64,000 bases of DNA from JASBTN01 sp965228805. Its GTDB lineage: Bacteria > Pseudomonadota > Alphaproteobacteria > Rhodobacterales > Rhodobacteraceae. The translations under genes and the position numbers were made by a program. This document shows positions 1 to 8,715 of this stretch, piece after piece; positions within the stretch are counted from its first letter, which is position 1; every line of letters starts with the position of its first letter. The notes beneath the pieces are model-generated. The model had not been told where the DNA came from. It did no database searches and worked only from the letters and a program-made list of their open reading frames with translations. The DNA is taken from the NCBI RefSeq assembly GCF_965228805.1, contig NZ_CBDDIE010000003.1:1674001-1738000 (forward strand). Direction: 5' to 3'.

Positions 1-422
1 CCGCATAGTTGGCACTTTCCACCCGCCAACCTTAGTATTTCATAGCGGACCGACGCACCTGCTTCTGGTGCCCTTTCTCGCGTCTTTTTCTTCTCGATCC
101 AGTCTATGATTTTTTCGTCGCAAATGGCCAATGCTCGGTCTAGAGCTTGTTGGTTCGTTGGATAGGTTACGAGCCGAAACTTCGAGCCCTTACGCTCATA
201 CTCCACCATGCCATGCTTTGTCAGAGTGGATTTTGGCCACCGCATTACGATCCGTTCGTAATACTCTTGGACAGAAATGTCATAACCTGCCAAGGCCGTC
301 GCCAGTTGTGCTTTTGTCCGTACCCCTTTGTTGAGTAGTAGTTCTTTAAGGACAACTGGCTGATAAACATCAGTCATTGACATTCTATCGCATAAGAATT
401 CAAGCAGTAAATCTTTGGTCAT
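1..422 (-). CDS. HNH endonuclease family protein (partial, C-terminus off window)
   Basis: An open frame runs from ATG at 422 to the window edge with no stop, so 140 residues are visible and the C-terminal part is missing. The N-terminal half is helical and charged (begins MTKDLLLEFLCDRMSMTDVY). The last visible residues, RYEILRLAGGKCQLCG, match the start of an HNH core: a helix leading into the first CxxC zinc pair. The catalytic histidines would lie beyond the edge. It follows the DUF262 gene on the same strand after 145 bp, so it may be the last gene of the Dnd-linked operon. The nuclease assignment rests on the CQLCG context only. Family recognition is from memory and untested. Confidence 0.6.
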   Translation of the reverse strand, partial: MTKDLLLEFLCDRMSMTDVYQPVVLKELLLNKGVRTKAQLATALAGYDISVQEYYERIVMRWPKSTLTKHGMVEYERKGSKFRLVTYPTNQQALDRALAICDEKIIDWIEKKKTRERAPEAGASVRYEILRLAGGKCQLC

Positions 423-567
423 GAATGCAACCTGAACCGTTGAGTTTTTTACCATCTGATGTTTAGTGTCTTTGCTTGCCTTGTGCCCGTCACGTTTCTG
501 TGCCGCCGCAAGTGTGCGCCTCGGCGCTCTCTACTTTGTGCGCAAATCAACATAGGTTTGATGCTTG

Positions 568-2394
568 CTAGATCTGAAAGATCCTAAACAATTTTGCCAC
601 GACATCGCCACGGCGATCTTGAAAACTGTTGATATCCCAAGTTTCGTTCTGTGAAATATCCCTATTTATCGCTAGGTCCGATTGCGCAAACGCTGCTCGC
701 TTTGCTGCAAACTCTCTATTGGCTACGGCATCGTTCTCTCCTTGGCTCATTATGGTCAAGTTGCCGATTGAGTTTATGAAAGGCCTGAGCTTAGGGTCCA
801 TGTTAGCTGCGTTTTGTGCCTCTATGTGCTCTAGCGTAACTGTGTTAAAATCCACAACGCGCGTAGGATCCCGACACACAGGTTTCCCCTGGGCACCATC
901 GTCAAACCAGCGTTTCATGAGCTCCATCATGACAAGTCCATAGCGAATGGCTTTGTTATTATCTTGTCCGTACTCCAATGCATTGAGTCGCTCTCGAAAG
1001 ACATCGTCTCCAGCAAAATCAGAGACTACGGTCGCTAGGTCGTTCCTAAGATCACCGACACTAAACTGATCGGGCGTTTCCCGTATTATTTGGATATGTT
1101 TCTCGAATATTGCGCTGACTGGATAGATAGGTGCTTTGACTACCACACCATGTCGAAACGCAAAACGCTCAACGAGGTCGGCGACCTGCACAAAGTTGCC
1201 GGGGCTTAGCACGGACGCGGCATGAAGCATAGGAAAGCAATATTCTTGACGAAGGACCTTGGTGATAGCTTCAAAGCGCGATTTAAAAACCGGAGTGAAA
1301 CTTGGGTGTTCCGCAACACAAATTTCCCCACCAGCGATCTTTTGAATGGCAACCACGTCTTGCTCTAGTTGTTGAACAGCTTGCAAGATCCCCTTGGCTT
1401 CACCTTCCGTCGCTTTTTCGTCGCTCTGAACGCTTGAAAACAGGACTTCTTCTATCTGGTCGACAGGCTGGTGTCGCTTCCGGTGTATCCCTGTTCGAGA
1501 TGTAAACGCAGCTTCAAGGGCTTCATCAGGTTTCAGGTTTCCGCCTGACAGGACATTATCCCAAGCCTGTTCCATCGACCCGACTTCACCACTACCCAGT
1601 CTGGGCGACGCAAATTCCAGTGTAGACGCTCTTAGAAGGTCACAGTTGGATACAGGCACACCCCGGCTGTTCAGTACTCTGTAGATGTGGTTCGCTTGGC
1701 TACTGGATCCAGCGGATAAATGAACAATGATGAGATCATTCAGGAAAACCGCATATAGTGTTTCCAGAATTCTATGGGCGTCTTGATTGTCCTGAGCCCG
1801 CTCAAAAAGGCTTTGCAGATACTCTACGATTGCAGCGTTTGCCTGCTCTAGCCTATCATGTGAAACCCTTGATGCTTCACGGTCTTGTCCCGTTAATAGG
1901 CGCTCGAAATATGGATCGTCCACTTTGTTGAGCAGAAGCTTTCGGATCGACTTCTGTGACTTGAACTCGATATCACTGGTTCGTTCGAATGTATGAATCA
2001 GGTTTTCAGCTCTTGCAGCGAAAAAGTCTGCAAACTCTTGCGCATCGCCGAGGGCCGCCGCGTTTTCAGCAGTCTCTTGATATTTGGTCCTTAACGCACA
2101 GAGGAACATATAAACAGTTGCAAGGCGTTGTTGTCCATCAATGACGATTTGATGTGGGCGAGAAGTGCCGGGAATCTCTCCTGGCGATGTTACAATTGCT
2201 CCAAGAAAGTGAGGTCTGGGTGCTGCTGTAACCCGTTTCCTTCTGCATTGGTCAACATCTCCCAAAAAAAGAGATACTGCGGCTTTGTCCCAAGCATAGT
2301 CTCGCTGAAAATGTGGCACCGCCAAGGTGCAGAAGCCTCCGAGAAAAGAGGAAACCGTTGTTTGTGCCGAACGAAGGTTGAGAGAATCCTGCAT
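568..2394 (-). CDS. DUF262 / DUF1524 (GmrSD / SspE-like) effector
   Basis: 608 residues. The N-terminal domain has the DUF262 signatures: PHFQRDYAW at 27-35 and IDGQQRLAT at 85-93, the DGQQR motif of the ParB/Srx-like NTPase fold. The C-terminus has a DUF1524 HNH-type nuclease pattern: LEHIEAQN from residue 521, then GNLTI and a late N-x-x-F region. The same pairing occurs in GmrSD, which cuts modified phage DNA, and in SspE, which acts with SspBCD phosphorothioation. It therefore plausibly senses phosphorothioate status and nicks foreign DNA. It lies 20 bp downstream of the 166-residue gene in the same operon. The phosphorothioate role is inferred from context; the domain call is firm. Confidence 0.85.
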   Translation of the reverse strand: MQDSLNLRSAQTTVSSFLGGFCTLAVPHFQRDYAWDKAAVSLFLGDVDQCRRKRVTAAPRPHFLGAIVTSPGEIPGTSRPHQIVIDGQQRLATVYMFLCALRTKYQETAENAAALGDAQEFADFFAARAENLIHTFERTSDIEFKSQKSIRKLLLNKVDDPYFERLLTGQDREASRVSHDRLEQANAAIVEYLQSLFERAQDNQDAHRILETLYAVFLNDLIIVHLSAGSSSQANHIYRVLNSRGVPVSNCDLLRASTLEFASPRLGSGEVGSMEQAWDNVLSGGNLKPDEALEAAFTSRTGIHRKRHQPVDQIEEVLFSSVQSDEKATEGEAKGILQAVQQLEQDVVAIQKIAGGEICVAEHPSFTPVFKSRFEAITKVLRQEYCFPMLHAASVLSPGNFVQVADLVERFAFRHGVVVKAPIYPVSAIFEKHIQIIRETPDQFSVGDLRNDLATVVSDFAGDDVFRERLNALEYGQDNNKAIRYGLVMMELMKRWFDDGAQGKPVCRDPTRVVDFNTVTLEHIEAQNAANMDPKLRPFINSIGNLTIMSQGENDAVANREFAAKRAAFAQSDLAINRDISQNETWDINSFQDRRGDVVAKLFRIFQI

Positions 2395-2414
2395 TTAATC
2401 CGCCGATTTTGTCG

Positions 2415-2915
2415 TCAAGCTGGCACTCGCCGACTCCACATTTCGTGGAATCGTAGGAGGAAATCTTGCACACTAGTGGGTTTTGGTTGGAGGTGCTCTT
2501 CAAGATAATCAAAACCGCCCGCTGCATACAGGTTTGCCTTGTCCATCCCAGCAGTTTCACTCAGCCGAGTTGGCGAGTTCACATCGAGCAGTTTTGCAAT
2601 CTCTCGCTCAAAATCTCGGCTGGAATAGTGCTCTGTGTCCAGTCGTCGTAGCTCAGCTTCTACGACGAGACCCGCGATGAACTCTTTGGATTCGCGAAAT
2701 ACTTCTGGGTAGCCACCCGGAAAGAAGGTGCTTCCTTCCAAATCGTCTTCACGACCCATTCTGGAAGTACATGTGCCAACCATAAGGCACGCATAGAATG
2801 CATCGAACAGCAAGAAATCGCGACCCCTATCGTCATCCCGAGGGGTGTTTGAGAACATCTTCTGGTCTCGATAACCAAAATACGACCTAACGCCCTTGTG
2901 TAGCAAAAAACTCAT
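2415..2915 (-). CDS. Uncharacterised 166-aa protein of the Dnd-linked module
   Basis: 166 residues, unrecognised. Its start overlaps the stop of the SMC-like ATPase gene by 4 bp (ATGA), so it is probably translationally coupled and may form a complex with that ATPase. The sequence is mixed alpha-rich, with a hydrophobic stretch FLLFDAFYACLMVG (about 34-47) that is short for a membrane segment. No catalytic motif is visible. Small proteins in this position beside SMC-like ATPases often act as middle components or adaptors of defence systems, which is only an analogy here. Base composition matches the neighbouring island genes. Confidence 0.7.
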   Translation of the reverse strand: MSFLLHKGVRSYFGYRDQKMFSNTPRDDDRGRDFLLFDAFYACLMVGTCTSRMGREDDLEGSTFFPGGYPEVFRESKEFIAGLVVEAELRRLDTEHYSSRDFEREIAKLLDVNSPTRLSETAGMDKANLYAAGGFDYLEEHLQPKPTSVQDFLLRFHEMWSRRVPA

Positions 2916-4846
2916 CCTTTAGCTCCTACAGTCGCGTGGAACTTCTGGAATGCATCAATTCCATTCTCAACTTTTGGGCGCCCAGTGATCCCATCAATCG
3001 ATATTGTGATATACTCGACATCGTCTCTTTCGAAGAATGTATCGGAAAAACCTTCACGCTCGCTCGAGATAACAAAGATGATCATCTGCTCGAACAGTGG
3101 AGGTATCAGTTCACCGACTGTTCTGCGAATTTCGATGTCCAAGGAAACTGCAGGTGAATCTACGACAAAGGGCAGCTTGTGTGGTGCTTGAGCAAGCAAG
3201 GCCGTAAGAAAAGCATAAGACACTGCAAGTTTCTGACCTTCACTCACTGAAGTCTTGACCTGAACAGAGTCCGTCGTCAGGCGCAGGCTTCCTTCAATCG
3301 AAGAAACTCGTAGCTGTTCATTCGGAAGTATGCTCTCGAGGTTCTTGTTGGTCTTGTCTCTGATCCGTGTTCTTAGTCTCTTGACCGCACCAAGTTCAGT
3401 ACTCTTAACCAAAGCCTTGAGTGCTTCAGTTTTTTGCATGAAATCATATGTACCTGAGACAGTATCAAGTTTCCTTTGGCGTGCATGGCGCTCTCGTTTG
3501 CAGGCCGGAATATTGTTCTGCCATGCCGTATCGGTTGAGCCGAGATAGTCCGCAGTGAGCTTCTCAATAGATTCATCCACCGTCGCGAGCCGACTCAGAA
3601 TCCTTGCTCGTTCAGCTTTGCACTTCTCAATTTCTTCAAATCTTGGTGCATTGGGGTCTGCTTCAATTCTTAGCTTTCTTTGACTAGCTAACTGCAGCGC
3701 GTCTCGCGCCATCCCAAGCTGACCCAAAGCTTCTCCAAGCGAGGTCCGTTCTTGGTCTACGTCTCGCAGCGCCAGTTTCATCTGGTTTATGACGGCAATT
3801 TGGTCATTGCCCAGATAGTCTTTCGCTGTTGAGAGAATGGTTTGACGTTCTTCTGCTCCAATTGTCGATCCACAAACACATTTTGGTTGTTCGGCAAGTT
3901 GAAGGAAAAACTCTTCTGACATGGTGCGCGGAAGTTTGAGTGTTTGCATGGTCCCGCCAAGAGATTCCAGACGATGGAATACAGTCTCGTGGAGCAAAGG
4001 TGGTGATCTGAATAGCTGGATCGACTGCGCCGTCAGGTTTGAGATGAGGTTGCTAGAACGTAGAATCTCACCCTCGATCTCCTTAAGCTCATCTGCATAC
4101 TGAGTGTTTTGTCCGGTAAGTTCATCGATCCGCTGGTTCAGTTCGCCAACTGCCCGTTCGCTTTCCTTCTTCTCAGATTTCAGACTTCGTTCGTCGCGCT
4201 CAAGTTGAGCTAAAGTGTTAAGAACCTCTTCGAGTTCATTTTTGAAACGCTCAATGGAGTTCTTGGTAGCTGCGGAGGAGATGGATGCTGCGCTTCGCTG
4301 GCGCTTCTTGGCTAGCGCATCTATTTCAAGTGCAAGCTCTCGTAGCTGATCGAGCTTGTAGAGTGCCCTGATGGAGCTATCCGCACGATCTGCTCCCTGC
4401 TCGATTATTTCTGATGCTAGTTCGCCATCAAAAACGAACAGCTGGGTTATCTTGTCTTCAAGAGTGTCGCGTAACAATGGAGGCAAGCGATGCCCAGGCT
4501 TATCCCCGCCCGCAACATCGCTCACGGATGTTGTAGTGAAGGTGCATCGACCGTTTCGAAAGTCGAAGTCCATTCGAACTCTCCAAGGATCATCATCAAT
4601 CCTTAGCGCTAGTTCGAAGAACCCAGCTTCGACACTGTCGTCAACTTTTAGGGAATTGATGTCTGTCGCCGTAAGACTCTTACCCGTTAGGGCATCTCGG
4701 AAAAGACGCATGGTTGTCGTTTTCCCCGTGCCGTTCGGCATTTGGAGAAGAGTCCAGCGCTTGGGATGGCTAGAAAAATCGATATCAACATCTCTAAGGT
4801 AGCCACGAAGGTTTTTGGCACGCCAGCCAGTGATCTGAACTCTCAT
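2912..4846 (-). CDS. SMC/Rad50-type AAA ATPase, DndD-like
   Basis: 644 residues. The N-terminal ATPase half has MPNGTGKT at 36-43, where the usual first Walker A glycine is Met. LFVFDGE follows at about 136-142. The middle is a predicted coiled coil (roughly 190-480) interrupted by a small zinc-hook-like KCVCGS at 322-327. The C-terminal half has an ABC signature-like VSEGQK at about 534-539 and a Walker B/D-loop VVDSPAVSLD at 561-570. The xLFxFDGE and DSPxxxLD motifs are also in DndD upstream, so this looks like a distant DndD paralogue serving the restriction arm. Likely role: DNA-dependent ATPase or sensor. It lies 11 bp after the 61-aa gene. Confidence 0.85.
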   Translation of the reverse strand: MRVQITGWRAKNLRGYLRDVDIDFSSHPKRWTLLQMPNGTGKTTTMRLFRDALTGKSLTATDINSLKVDDSVEAGFFELALRIDDDPWRVRMDFDFRNGRCTFTTTSVSDVAGGDKPGHRLPPLLRDTLEDKITQLFVFDGELASEIIEQGADRADSSIRALYKLDQLRELALEIDALAKKRQRSAASISSAATKNSIERFKNELEEVLNTLAQLERDERSLKSEKKESERAVGELNQRIDELTGQNTQYADELKEIEGEILRSSNLISNLTAQSIQLFRSPPLLHETVFHRLESLGGTMQTLKLPRTMSEEFFLQLAEQPKCVCGSTIGAEERQTILSTAKDYLGNDQIAVINQMKLALRDVDQERTSLGEALGQLGMARDALQLASQRKLRIEADPNAPRFEEIEKCKAERARILSRLATVDESIEKLTADYLGSTDTAWQNNIPACKRERHARQRKLDTVSGTYDFMQKTEALKALVKSTELGAVKRLRTRIRDKTNKNLESILPNEQLRVSSIEGSLRLTTDSVQVKTSVSEGQKLAVSYAFLTALLAQAPHKLPFVVDSPAVSLDIEIRRTVGELIPPLFEQMIIFVISSEREGFSDTFFERDDVEYITISIDGITGRPKVENGIDAFQKFHATVGAKG

Positions 4847-4857
4847 CCGGCTCGGCC

Positions 4858-5043
4858 CTACTCTTTGCTCGGCATATCATTGATTAAATCGAGTAGATCA
4901 GATTCGTGAAATTGACCGACCAACTTGTTCACAATGCGCTTTTCGAATTTTCGTGCATAGGGCGTATCTTCCAACCCGCGCTCGCGAAGGGCGTCTGCAA
5001 TGGCATCCAAGACCTCCGGGTCGATAGCGTTCTCGTTGTTCAT
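4858..5043 (-). CDS. Uncharacterised 61-aa protein of the Dnd-linked module
   Basis: 61 residues, acidic and apparently all-helical (begins MNNENAIDPEVLDAIADAL). Its ATG overlaps the stop of the helicase gene by 4 bp, and the next gene starts 11 bp after it. That placement argues that it is a real translated gene. No domain is recognised. It could be a small adaptor for the helicase or ATPase. Its genes on both sides are those of a multi-subunit restriction-like complex, but no function can be assigned. Confidence 0.65.
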   Translation of the reverse strand: MNNENAIDPEVLDAIADALRERGLEDTPYARKFEKRIVNKLVGQFHESDLLDLINDMPSKE

Positions 5044-6977
5044 TCTCTTTCGTCCTGTTCCGGAGCAACGTTTGATAGTTGTGTGAACCAGTTGAATCGG
5101 TCTACGTCGGCAGAGCCGTCGACCGCATCTTGGTTGGTGAAGTCAACAAAGTCCAACACATGTGCTCTCTTGGATGGGTTTTCTGGGTCGGTCCTAAGGC
5201 ATCGGCCCAGTCTTTGAATTGTCTCGAGTTTGGCTCGGGATGAGGAGAACAAAACGATGTTCTGGACGGACTGAATGTCGATTCCTTCTGATAGGCGGTG
5301 ACAACTTACCAAGCATTCTAGTTTGCCTTCCGCAAAACGCTCTAAGTTCGCACTCTCATCGGACTGAAAGTAAGTATGGTACGGTATGCGAGCTTCCATG
5401 AGCAGTGATTGAACATCTCTGCCAAAAGCTGCGGTTTCGACAAAAATGAGGCATCTCTTGAATAGTTCTGGTTGCTCGCTGAGGAATTCGTTGAAAGGCT
5501 CGATTTTCTCTTTTGTGGTTTTTCGGACGCGAGCAATATCGCGGTACAGAGCCTCGTCGCTCACAGTTTCACCCGCTGCTCGTTTGGCATGGTGTCGCTT
5601 GATTTTTTGACGGATTTCAGCCTTGTCTTCGTCGGACAGTGTATAGCTCAGCGCGGTGTACTCGAAACCACAGAGGATGCCCTTTCTGATTGCATCTTCG
5701 AGCCCAAACTCGAAAATGACAGGCCCAATCTCAGCCGAAATGAAATCGTTGCCCTCACTGTCATACTCTCTTTCGGGTGTGGCACTCAATCCAAGCCGAT
5801 ACTTGAATCTGCTCAGTCGTCCAGTCAGGTCGCGCACCATCGAAGGTGAACCCATTCCATGAACTTCATCGCAGACAAGTAGCGCCTTACTAACGTCTTC
5901 ATCTTCAAGGAAAGGTAAGACGTTGCTGAGTTGTTGGCGTGCGATAATTAGCACTTTTGGTAATCGACAAGACAGAAAGGAAGAGGCTTCCTTCCATCTT
6001 CCAAAATGCCGGAACACGGCCAAATCCGAACTCATGATCGCTGATTTGTGCCATTGTGTAAGCAAGTCTGTACCGGACATTGTTATCACGACCGAGTTTA
6101 TTGCGCACCGCTCTGTGAGTTCGTCGATTATTTTGAAGGCCGTCCTCGTTTTTCCAGTTCCGGTCGCCATTTCCAAGACGCCATTTTTCTTCTCTAGAAA
6201 CGTCTCTACGGCTTTGTCTTGGTGAATCCACTTACTCGGTTCTTTGCTGACCTTTGGGGCTTTGGGTGCGTTGTAGGGTCTACCAAAAGTGCTTGTGAAT
6301 TGGATCAAATTTTTCTTTATGGCGTCTGGCAACTGGAATACGCGCACATTCGGATCTTGGTTGTTCCAAAGCTTGTCAAATCGATGCTGGTGTTCTGAAA
6401 CTCTTTCAGCCTCTCGTCCGTCTATCCAAGAATAAAACACACTAATGGACTCATAGTTTCGGAAAGCCTTGGCGCTATCATTTTGCGACCCATGGAAAGC
6501 GATTCTATCACTAAGCTCATCGGAGAATATTCCGAATTTATCGTGAAAATCGCCGTCTAGTTCTCCTCTGGGCAATGCAATGCGTATGTCCAACAGACCG
6601 TCGGCTATCATCCATGACAGCGCCGCAAGCGTTTGGGTTTCAAGCGCGCTCGGAAGGTCGTCGATAACGGTCCTTAAGCTCTCGTAAAGCAGCTGGTCTG
6701 ATTTAGCTTGATCGCCTTGATTGAGTGCAGCCCAATCTTCTGCCCCCATGTATGGACTTACTACAAACCTCGCTCTTCCCCCGCTGCCGGCAAAGACCGC
6801 CAGTCCTGACGCAGCCAGGCGCAACCAGTTTGATGTAAAGTATCCTACGCCACGGTCATATTGATTTGCTGCAGCCAGGGCTGGTCCATAGAATTCCGAA
6901 ATCATTCCGTTCGTTGAAGTATTTAGTGACGGAAGGGTAGGTAACTCTCGAAGGGGCATACTGGCTTGATTTTTCAA
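5040..6977 (-). CDS. PLD-nuclease / SF2 helicase fusion, probable Dnd-system restriction enzyme
   Basis: 645 residues. The N-terminal domain is phospholipase-D-like: HDKFGIF at 145-151 (HxK) followed by HGSQNDS at 162-168. The SF2 helicase core follows, with ATGTGKT at 271-277, DEVH at 370-373, SAT at 398-400, and motif VI QRLGRCLR near the C-terminus. A single HKD motif suggests dimeric nuclease activity. Helicases of this build occur beside dnd genes and are annotated as the phosphorothioation system restriction enzyme (TIGR04095, recalled not searched). It is first in the downstream module. The 195-bp gap to dndA holds no convincing gene and could carry an internal promoter. Confidence 0.85.
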   Translation of the reverse strand: MKNQASMPLRELPTLPSLNTSTNGMISEFYGPALAAANQYDRGVGYFTSNWLRLAASGLAVFAGSGGRARFVVSPYMGAEDWAALNQGDQAKSDQLLYESLRTVIDDLPSALETQTLAALSWMIADGLLDIRIALPRGELDGDFHDKFGIFSDELSDRIAFHGSQNDSAKAFRNYESISVFYSWIDGREAERVSEHQHRFDKLWNNQDPNVRVFQLPDAIKKNLIQFTSTFGRPYNAPKAPKVSKEPSKWIHQDKAVETFLEKKNGVLEMATGTGKTRTAFKIIDELTERCAINSVVITMSGTDLLTQWHKSAIMSSDLAVFRHFGRWKEASSFLSCRLPKVLIIARQQLSNVLPFLEDEDVSKALLVCDEVHGMGSPSMVRDLTGRLSRFKYRLGLSATPEREYDSEGNDFISAEIGPVIFEFGLEDAIRKGILCGFEYTALSYTLSDEDKAEIRQKIKRHHAKRAAGETVSDEALYRDIARVRKTTKEKIEPFNEFLSEQPELFKRCLIFVETAAFGRDVQSLLMEARIPYHTYFQSDESANLERFAEGKLECLVSCHRLSEGIDIQSVQNIVLFSSSRAKLETIQRLGRCLRTDPENPSKRAHVLDFVDFTNQDAVDGSADVDRFNWFTQLSNVAPEQDERE

Positions 6978-7172
6978 TACAAAGGTTTGTTGAGCGGCGG
7001 CCTAGTTACCGCCATTTGTAGCAGCAACACTGGTCTCAAGGAAGCTGGTAAGGCTAGAAAAGCAGCGAGACCCAGGAAGACCTTTGCCATGAAAATCATA
7101 AGGACCTGAAACAGTTGTCCGGTATGACCTGTCGCACGCTCGACGTGCTCGATCGAGATTTGCAAAACCGGT

Positions 7173-8336
7173 CTACGCAGTAGCCAACAACAGTAATTCA
7201 GCCGACGCATTGATGAAGAATTTGGCGATCATCGACATATCTTCACGGCCCGTTTGCCGACCCAGACCTAGCCGGAAGGCATTACGCGCTCTAGGAGTGT
7301 CTCCGAACATGGCGAGCAGAACGTGAGAGGTTTCGACATGTTCCGTGGCGCAGGCGCTCGATGCGGAGAAGCAGATGTCGTTTCTTAGCTTCTGCATCAG
7401 CGCTTGTGGTACAACGCCGTCGATTGTGAGCGACATCGTGTTTGGCAACCGCGCCTCTGTGTTGCCATTGACCTGCACCGCTAAGGACTCTTGTAGTTCC
7501 ATTTGAAGCTGATCTCGCAGGGCCCCAATCCGATCCCGGTCATGGTCTATGTTTTTTGAGATGAGCTCAAATGCATGTCCAAGACCTGCAATACCAGGCG
7601 TGTTCAGGGTCCCTGCCCTCAAACCCTTTTCCTGCCCGCCACCAAACATCACTGGCGCTAGGTTGACCCGAGGTTTTCGGATCGACCGGTAAAGGGCCCC
7701 TACCCCTTTCGGTCCATAGGCCTTGTGTCCTGAAAAGCTCGCCAGATGGATGGGGGCGTTCTTGAGATCAAGTGGCACAAAAGCCGAAGCTTGCGAGAAG
7801 TCCGTGTGAAACAGCGCCCCAGCCTCTTCGGCAAGCTGGCCGGCCTCCAAGATGGGTTGTAAAACGCCCGTCTCATTGTTGGCAGCCATGATGGACACCA
7901 GTCCGGTCTCATCTGTCAAAGACTGGGCCAGCTCATCGAGAGAAATCTGGCCACCTTCATCTACCCTCAATCGCGTTACCCGCGCGCCTTGGGTTTCGAG
8001 ATGGTCGAAACAGGCCAGAACAGATGGGTGCTCGATCTTGCTGGTGATCAGATGCGTGCGTCCTGCCTCCTGGAGGCGAGGGAACGCTCCAAGGATCGCA
8101 AGATTGTTGGCTTCCGTGGACCCGGCTGTGAAGACGAGTTCGGTTTCCCTGCAATTGAGATGACCCGCAATCTGCTCGCGCGCAGTCTCGACAACCCGAG
8201 CAGCCGCTGAACCTTGGCTATGCTCAACACTTGATGGGTTCGCATATACGTCCCGACTGACACGTATAACCGTCTCCAAAACATCCGGATCAATCGGAGT
8301 AGAAGCGTTGTGGTCCAGGTAAATCGGTGCCGACAT
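7173..8336 (-). CDS. dndA: Cysteine desulfurase DndA (IscS-like)
   Basis: About 387 residues, a PLP-dependent class-V aminotransferase fold. It has the N-terminal YLDHNASTP, the PLP lysine in SGHKAYGPKG, and the active-site cysteine loop SSACATEH. It mobilises sulfur from L-cysteine as enzyme persulfide and hands it to DndC for DNA phosphorothioation. Start chosen at ATG 8336, giving the family-typical MSAPIYLDHNAS. A GTG at 8348 in the same frame would overlap dndE by 8 bp. It is last of the five modification genes (order B-C-D-E-A), 4 bp after dndE. A housekeeping iscS could also do this job, but the linkage makes dndA the better call. Confidence 0.9.
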   Translation of the reverse strand: MSAPIYLDHNASTPIDPDVLETVIRVSRDVYANPSSVEHSQGSAAARVVETAREQIAGHLNCRETELVFTAGSTEANNLAILGAFPRLQEAGRTHLITSKIEHPSVLACFDHLETQGARVTRLRVDEGGQISLDELAQSLTDETGLVSIMAANNETGVLQPILEAGQLAEEAGALFHTDFSQASAFVPLDLKNAPIHLASFSGHKAYGPKGVGALYRSIRKPRVNLAPVMFGGGQEKGLRAGTLNTPGIAGLGHAFELISKNIDHDRDRIGALRDQLQMELQESLAVQVNGNTEARLPNTMSLTIDGVVPQALMQKLRNDICFSASSACATEHVETSHVLLAMFGDTPRARNAFRLGLGRQTGREDMSMIAKFFINASAELLLLATA

Positions 8337-8340
8337 CGCT

Positions 8341-8715
8341 TCACGCACTCCCCGCGATCAGTTCGGCCGCATCCGCCGGGGATTTAAGCCGGACCGAGAG
8401 TTGCCGCACGCCACGATCGATGTGCAATCGCAAGCGCGCCAGCAAATCACTGTCGTCGGTTTCGATCTCCTCAGCTCCAAACTCGACGTATTTCAGAAGG
8501 TCGATGAAGAGAGGCTGGAAGTCCCCAAAGAGCGTATAGGCATTGAATTCTTGGCCCTCTCCCGCGTCATCGGCTGTGCCGGATATGGGCCCGGCTTCAA
8601 AGGACGACAACATGGCCATGCGGCAAACGAGGTTGGGTGTCAGACCTGATCTTTGTGAAATGATCCGCACCTGCCCCGTTGCCGTCGATGAGATCCGAAA
8701 CTTGTTAATGTGCAT
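8341..8715 (-). CDS. dndE: DNA sulfur modification protein DndE
   Basis: 124 residues from ATG 8715, typical DndE length. The protein begins MHINKFRIS and continues with TPNLVCRMAMLSSFE and EFNAYTLFGD segments typical of this small DNA-associated subunit. DndE works with DndC and DndD in inserting sulfur into the DNA backbone. It overlaps the 3' end of dndD by 11 bp and precedes dndA by 4 bp, so translation is probably coupled. A longer in-frame start at 8739 would push further into dndD and is less likely. Confidence 0.88.
   Translation of the reverse strand: MHINKFRISSTATGQVRIISQRSGLTPNLVCRMAMLSSFEAGPISGTADDAGEGQEFNAYTLFGDFQPLFIDLLKYVEFGAEEIETDDSDLLARLRLHIDRGVRQLSVRLKSPADAAELIAGSA

Noticed and set aside
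6974..7210. 78-codon minus-strand frame between dndA and the helicase
   Set aside because: It overlaps the dndA 3' end, has no ribosome site and no family resemblance.
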